In this document: positions 7,258-10,708 of the stretch, piece by piece
How positions within the stretch are numbered: position 1 is the first letter of the stretch
How the letters are laid out: each line of letters starts with the position of its first letter
Assembly (NCBI GenBank): GCA_038245795.1
Contig: JBBRSC010000103.1
Coordinates: forward strand, 1-10,708
DNA length: 10,708 nt
Direction: 5' to 3'
From: JBBRSC01 sp038245795
Lineage (GTDB): Bacteria; Actinomycetota; Acidimicrobiia; Acidimicrobiales; Microtrichaceae
Notes under the pieces: model-generated
Databases searched by the model: none
What the model was told of the DNA's origin: nothing
What the model saw: the letters and a program-made list of their open reading frames with translations, nothing else
Position numbers and translations under genes: made by a program

Positions 7258-7989
7258 GTGGATCTGCTCCTGTTGTCGAACTCGATGAACTACGGATGCC
7301 AGATGTTCTCGCACGCGGCGGCCGATTTCGTCGAGGTGGTCGCAGGGTCAGTCGTGACGTTCGTTCCCTACGCGCTCGCCGACTGGGACGACTACGCCGA
7401 CCGGGTGACGCTTGCCTTCGGGGAGCTCGGCATCGAAGTCGCGTCGGCACATCGAGCGGCGTCGCCCAACCGCGCCATCCTCGAGGCGGACGTCTTGATG
7501 ATGGGTGGGGGCAACACCTTCCGGCTCTTGGACACGCTCTACGGGCTGGACGTCATCGATGGTGTCCGCCGCCACGTCCGCTCTGGTGAGACCCGGTACA
7601 TGGGCGCGTCGGCCGGAACCAACGTCGCATGTCCGAGTATCCGCACCACCAACGACATGCCGATCTGTCACCCGCCAAGCTTTGCGGCGTTCGGTCTGCT
7701 CCCCTTCCAGATCAACCTCCACTACTTCGATGCTGACCCGGCTTCGACCTTCATGGGGGAAACCCGCGAGGAACGGATCGCGGAGTTTCTCGAGGAGAAC
7801 GACTGCCCGGTGCTTGCCATGTACGAGGGATCGTGGTTACGCGTCATCGGCGATCATGCCTCCGTCACTGGTCGGGCTCGACTGTTCGAACGTTCGGGCT
7901 GTGAGTCCTTCGACGACGGTGTCGATGTGTCGCAACTCCTCGATCTCGTCCCGTCGTTCGATGGTGGCGAGCGCCCCAAACGCGTCTAG
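7258..7989 (+). CDS. pepE: Peptidase E (dipeptidase E, family S51)
   Basis: This cytoplasmic serine peptidase releases N-terminal aspartate from Asp-X dipeptides; it has 243 residues (E. coli PepE: 229). From the GTG at 7258 the protein begins like E. coli PepE (LLLLSNS). It carries the GGGNTF motif (83-88) and the nucleophile in GASAGTN with Ser118. Asp133 is in RTTNDMP and His155 in QINLH; these align with E. coli Ser120, Asp135 and His157 with the same offset. GETREERI (167-174) is also conserved. Earlier in-frame starts (7183, 7201, 7219) exist. The GGAGG at 7212-7216 is too close to the 7219 ATG and too far from 7258, so the start rests on family length and on GATACT 6 bases upstream as a possible leaderless -10. 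It is convergent with apbE. Confidence 0.93.
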   Translation: MDLLLLSNSMNYGCQMFSHAAADFVEVVAGSVVTFVPYALADWDDYADRVTLAFGELGIEVASAHRAASPNRAILEADVLMMGGGNTFRLLDTLYGLDVIDGVRRHVRSGETRYMGASAGTNVACPSIRTTNDMPICHPPSFAAFGLLPFQINLHYFDADPASTFMGETREERIAEFLEENDCPVLAMYEGSWLRVIGDHASVTGRARLFERSGCESFDDGVDVSQLLDLVPSFDGGERPKRV

Positions 7990-7991
7990 AT

Positions 7992-8015
7992 GCTCAGCCC
8001 GCCATCGGGCTGAGT
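7992..8015. terminator. Hairpin between pepE and apbE
   Basis: CTCAGCCCG (7993-8001) and CGGGCTGAG (8006-8014) form a perfect 9 bp stem with a CCAT loop, extendable by a G-T pair. It begins 2 bases after the pepE stop and overlaps the last codons and stop codon of apbE on the other strand. This suggests a terminator shared by two genes whose stops are only 4 bp apart. It has no T-run. Confidence 0.55.
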
Positions 8016-8908
8016 CGGTCCCCGGCGACCCACCCCTGGACCTGATGTCGATCGAGCAGCGATCGGCCCTGCTCAGCAGGGGCGATGAGCGCGGCCTTGG
8101 CCAGCGCCTCAGCCCACCATGCTTCGGCCGCTGCGACGACAACCGTTGATGTGCCGGAGGTCGAAGGTTGGCCGGTGTGGGGATCGATCAGATGATGCGC
8201 GGGCGCGCCGTCCACCGTCGTCCAGCGACGGAACCGCGTCGATGAAGCGACGATCGCCCCGCTCGTGAGTTCGGCCTCGAACCACGGGGTGACATCTTCG
8301 GCTGGCTCTCGGGGGGCATGGCACTCGACAGGAATGCGCCATCCGTCCTCGGGCGGATCCCCGGCAACGCGAACGTCGCCCCCCAATCCGATGCAGACGC
8401 TGGCGGCCCCTCGATCCATCAACCGGGTCGCGAGGAGATCAGCAGCCAGGCCTTTGCCGATCCCACCAAGGTCGAAGCGGAGTCCTGCCGGCCGATGCAC
8501 GATGTTGCGTTCGACGTCGATCGACACATCGGCCATCCCGTGGGTCGGACGCGCCTCAAGGATCGACCCTCTCGGAACCTCGTCGCCGATCCACGATTCT
8601 CGGTATCCAGATTGCTCGAGAGCGTCGAGGACCGTCGGGTCGAACCAACCATCGGTGAGCTCCCAGGCGAGACGGGCGCGGTGCAGTCCGGCGGCGAGCA
8701 GCGAACTGACCGCCACGCTGGAATGTGGATCGGCATTGAGACCGCAGAGCTCACTCGTGGGTCGGAATCTGGACCAACAGTTCTCGAGGTCCTCGAGCTC
8801 GTCGATCATCTGATCGGCAAGATCATCCGGCCCCCCGCTGATCTGACAGTGGGCGTCGCTGCCGAGCGCATACCACCAGCGCTCGGTCCACTGGCCCGCT
8901 AGGGGCAT
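7994..8908 (-). CDS. apbE: FAD:protein FMN transferase (ApbE family)
   Basis: ApbE enzymes split FAD and attach FMN covalently to Thr or Ser of redox proteins, using Mg2+. This 304-residue protein shows the family order: SRFRPTSELCGLN (46-58), WFDPTV (88-93), DLGGIGKGLAAD (146-157), GLGGD (174-178) and HHLIDPHTGQPS (238-249). No signal peptide or lipobox is visible, unlike many Gram-negative members. The metal-binding segment usually written ADALxTA reads AEALAKA (266-272), so Asp becomes Glu and Thr becomes Lys. The ATG at 8908 overlaps the upstream gene's TAG by 10 bp and has GGAA a few bases before it; a GTG at 8923 is the alternative. It is the last gene of a redox-type cluster, probably modifying a partner not seen in this window. 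Confidence 0.93.
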   Translation of the reverse strand: MPLAGQWTERWWYALGSDAHCQISGGPDDLADQMIDELEDLENCWSRFRPTSELCGLNADPHSSVAVSSLLAAGLHRARLAWELTDGWFDPTVLDALEQSGYRESWIGDEVPRGSILEARPTHGMADVSIDVERNIVHRPAGLRFDLGGIGKGLAADLLATRLMDRGAASVCIGLGGDVRVAGDPPEDGWRIPVECHAPREPAEDVTPWFEAELTSGAIVASSTRFRRWTTVDGAPAHHLIDPHTGQPSTSGTSTVVVAAAEAWWAEALAKAALIAPAEQGRSLLDRHQVQGWVAGDRLSPMAG

Positions 8909-9501
8909 TTCGTTCCGCTGCACTTCGGCGGCGGGGGAGGTGGCACCGTGGTGGGTGCTGGCCTGGCGGTGGTCGGTGCGGGTGCGGGGGACGGTGATGG
9001 ACCAGCCGCACTTGGCGCCGGCGCTGACGGCGCGCCGCCCCCGGTTGACGGAGTCACCGGGGCTGGCGAGCCAGAGGGGCTCCCCACTCGTACCGTCGGA
9101 GCCGCCGCCGATCCAGCCCCGCTACTGCGAGGACCACTAGCGGTCGCTGGCGCAGCCTGCGTCGCTCCCCGTGCCCCCGGCGAAGTCGTTGCGCGACCCG
9201 ACGGCGCGGTCGTTGCGCCGGCGGCTGCGGCACCGGGGGTCACGCCGGGCGGGAGCATCACGACCACCTGACGATGGATCTCCCGAACGACGACGACAGT
9301 GTCGACGGGCGCCGCTTCGGTGGTCGATGTCGTGGTCGTGATGGGTGGCGTCACTGCGGGAGCGGGTGATGCCGACACCATGCCAGCGATCATGGCGAGC
9401 AGCCCGGAGGTGCTCGCACCGCCGACCACGATTCGGCTCGCCATCGCGGCGTGGCGGCGCTTCCGCTTGGCTCGTTGAGCCGGTGTCACGTCAGTGTTCA
9501 C
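8899..9501 (-). CDS. Exported proline-rich protein with N-terminal membrane anchor and C-terminal CX4C
   Basis: Family not recognised. The 200-residue product starts with a basic segment (AKRKRRHAAMASR, 11-23) and one hydrophobic helix (about 24-44). A Thr-rich stretch and a short ordered-looking part (VDTVVVVREIHRQVVVMLPPG, from about 66) come next. About 110 residues rich in Ala, Pro, Ser, Thr and Gly then lead to a P6 run and the tail KCSGTKCP. This looks like an anchored protein with a long flexible stalk; the two tail cysteines could pair or bind something. The GTG start at 9501 overlaps the preceding stop by 11 bp, with GGAG 9 bases before it, and the end overlaps apbE, so these genes are probably cotranscribed. 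It lacks a CXXCH haem motif and a flavinylation motif. Confidence 0.8.
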   Translation of the reverse strand: MNTDVTPAQRAKRKRRHAAMASRIVVGGASTSGLLAMIAGMVSASPAPAVTPPITTTTSTTEAAPVDTVVVVREIHRQVVVMLPPGVTPGAAAAGATTAPSGRATTSPGARGATQAAPATASGPRSSGAGSAAAPTVRVGSPSGSPAPVTPSTGGGAPSAPAPSAAGPSPSPAPAPTTARPAPTTVPPPPPPKCSGTKCP

Positions 9502-10075
9502 AGTTCCATACTCCGTTGTCCTCGAGGTGCGGCTTGACGCATCCGGGCGGGATCGGCGGATAGGGCGTTCCCGCCGGCCAATCGCTCGGCACTTCCGCGC
9601 CCGCCGGGAGGTTGGCGGTCGGCGGGGAAGGTTGGGTGGTCGTTGGTTTGGGCGTGGCGGCGGGAGCCGGCGAGCTGGTCACCGGTGGAACTGTCGATCG
9701 CGCGGGACTCGTCAGGGAAGGCGCAGTCGGGCTGTCAGCAACCGGACTGCCGCTCGGGCCGGTGGCAGATGGGGCCGCAGATGGTGTCCGAGCGGGTGCG
9801 GGGGGAGTTGCTGTGGGAGGCGCGGCGGCACCTCCGGTGCCGGGGGCCGGCTCGACCGCGCCCGGCGACGGGACGTAGACGAGGTCGTCCACGAACTGAT
9901 CCTGAACCACCGTGACGGGAGGGAGCGTCGCCAACGACTCGCTGGCTGGCTGAGCCTGACCAGCGGTGTCGGCATGATCAGACCGAGCGCTGATCATCGA
10001 GGACGCCGCGGCGATTCCAGCGCCCATGACCATTGACGTCGCGATGACCGATGCGATCAGATTTCTTCGGACCAT
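9491..10075 (-). CDS. Exported proline/alanine/threonine-rich protein with C-terminal cysteines
   Basis: Family not recognised. The 194-residue product has a signal or anchor sequence (Arg3-Arg4, hydrophobic about 6-30). A short acidic segment (QDQFVDDLVYVPSPG, about 58-72) is followed by about 90 residues of Pro/Ala/Thr/Ser-rich linker. A compact C-terminus (PSDWPAGTPYPPIPPGC to NCEH) carries two cysteines 13 residues apart and ends in His. Its layout (anchor, short beta-like segment, stalk, cysteine tail) copies that of the next gene, so the pair may be ancient duplicates or partners (inference). The ATG at 10075 has a G6 tract 8 bases upstream, inside a small CGACC/GGTCG hairpin. It lies downstream of a ferric-reductase-like gene after 163 bp. 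Confidence 0.78.
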   Translation of the reverse strand: MVRRNLIASVIATSMVMGAGIAAASSMISARSDHADTAGQAQPASESLATLPPVTVVQDQFVDDLVYVPSPGAVEPAPGTGGAAAPPTATPPAPARTPSAAPSATGPSGSPVADSPTAPSLTSPARSTVPPVTSSPAPAATPKPTTTQPSPPTANLPAGAEVPSDWPAGTPYPPIPPGCVKPHLEDNGVWNCEH

Positions 10076-10168
10076 GTTTTCGACCCCCCGGTCGTGTGTT
10101 GGAGCAAGGTGGGCTGCGGTGTTCGTAGGCCTATCGGCCCAACGCCATTGTTCGCTTGAGGCACTTGG

Positions 10169-10202
10169 CCGAACCTTTACCTGACCTGTTCAGGAAGTTC
10201 GG
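10169..10202. terminator. Interrupted hairpin downstream of the ferric-reductase-like gene
   Basis: CCGAAC (10169-10174) pairs with GTTCGG (10197-10202), and inside it CCTGA (10180-10184) pairs with TCAGG (10190-10194). Short unpaired stretches separate the two stems. It begins 37 bases past the stop codon of the minus-strand membrane gene and could end or attenuate its transcript before the proline-rich genes. The rest of the 163 bp gap has a GGCC-TATC-GGCC repeat and no convincing promoter. Confidence 0.4.
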
Positions 10203-10238
10203 TCGAGGCGGAGCACCCGGATCAGAAGTTCGGACCCC

Positions 10239-10708
10239 TTATCGACCAACTGGCTGGCGAGGTCGGGTGGAGGTGCCTGGTCGTGCGCCGCCGGAGGGTC
10301 CGGTGCGACTGGCGGGCGGCGGCGGCGGCGTCGGCGTTCGAGTAGCGACCACCCGGACGAGGATGAGGGCGACGGTGATCGTTGCCAGCAGTATCGCAAT
10401 GATGACGTACGCCCGGTTTGCGGTGTCGGTGCCCGCGGTGGCGGCATGGAGGAGCGCCAGTGCGAAGGCGGGGAAACTCGCGTAGTGGGTGGCTCTCCAG
10501 ATCTTTCTGGGGATGCGGGTCCTGACCAGCGACGTGGCCTGCACGACGACGACGCAATAGGCCGCCATGACCCCCCATGCGACGGCCGTTGGCTTCCAGG
10601 CACTGTGCCACGGGATGGCCAGATCGGCGATCGTGAACTTCGTGTAGTTGTCGGCCAGGAGTGAGCCCAGGTGCAGCGACAGGAACGCAATGGTGATGGC
10701 ACCGAGAA
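10239..10708 (-). CDS. Ferric-reductase-like haem membrane protein, 5' end outside the window
   Basis: This is the C-terminal 155 residues of a membrane protein; the frame is open to the window edge at 10706. Four hydrophobic helices are visible (about 3-17, 43-60, 74-91 and 97-119 of the visible part). Histidines occur in FLSLHLGSLL (His12), PWHSAW (His34), ATHYASF (His74) and LLHAATAGTD (His87). The RKIWRATHYASF...LLHAATAGTDT pattern is typical of the ferric-reductase-like transmembrane domain, which carries b-type haem and moves electrons across the membrane. After the last helix comes a proline-rich tail (TPTPPPPPASR) of about 35 residues with no FAD/NAD domain, so it resembles YedZ/MsrQ-type stand-alone cytochromes. 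A start codon is not seen. ApbE downstream supports a flavin-linked redox role. Confidence 0.82.
   Translation of the reverse strand, partial: LGAITIAFLSLHLGSLLADNYTKFTIADLAIPWHSAWKPTAVAWGVMAAYCVVVVQATSLVRTRIPRKIWRATHYASFPAFALALLHAATAGTDTANRAYVIIAILLATITVALILVRVVATRTPTPPPPPASRTGPSGGARPGTSTRPRQPVGR

Noticed and set aside
8899..10075. c-type cytochrome or flavinylated carrier identity for the proline-rich proteins
   Set aside because: No CXXCH haem motif and no D-x-x-(S/T)-G-A-(T/S) motif is present; the cysteine spacings are CX4C and CX13C.
10190..10702. A 170-codon open frame on the minus strand at the right edge
   Set aside because: Another frame over the same bases encodes clear membrane helices with histidines and the ferric-reductase-like pattern; this one is Arg/Ser/Pro-rich shadow.
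1..10708. Mobile elements, tRNA/rRNA genes, CRISPR arrays
   Set aside because: No transposase or integrase frame, no tandem repeat-spacer pattern and no tRNA-like folding was seen; the proline-rich coding repeats are low complexity, not an array.

Overview
The window is high-GC, densely packed bacterial DNA. Codon use, GTG starts, overlapping genes, a possible leaderless promoter and Pro/Ala/Thr-rich secreted proteins all point to an actinobacterium, possibly of the Acidimicrobiia; the class is a guess. I see no mobile element, RNA gene or CRISPR array.

Region 1 (about 44-5536) is a solute-uptake locus with its likely regulator. A MerR-family regulator reads rightward. Divergently, on the minus strand, run a lipoprotein substrate-binding protein, two Dpp/Opp-type permeases (8 bp gap, then an 8 bp ATGGGTGA overlap) and an alpha/beta hydrolase of the non-heme chloroperoxidase/esterase type, closed by a strong 17 bp hairpin. 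No ATPase subunit is encoded here. A near-perfect 30 bp dyad (4680-4709) sits between the regulator and the binding protein. It implies that the regulator starts at a GTG downstream of the longest possible start.

Region 2 (5604-7121, minus) is a thiolase-fold protein with an extra C-terminal domain. It lacks the usual catalytic cysteines and resembles the mycobacterial TLP1 thiolase-like proteins. A leaderless-type promoter sits directly at its start codon. Divergent from it is peptidase E (7258-7989, plus), with the Ser/Asp/His triad intact.

Region 3 (7994-10708, minus) looks like a redox module. It holds a ferric-reductase-like haem membrane protein (5' end outside the window), then two small exported proline-rich proteins that each end in a cysteine pair, then ApbE, the FAD:protein FMN transferase. 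The last three genes overlap and are probably cotranscribed. ApbE attaches FMN to exported proteins, so the module suggests membrane or extracytoplasmic electron transfer. No protein with the usual flavinylation motif lies in the window; it may be encoded beyond 10708. The two proline-rich proteins are the least explained genes here.
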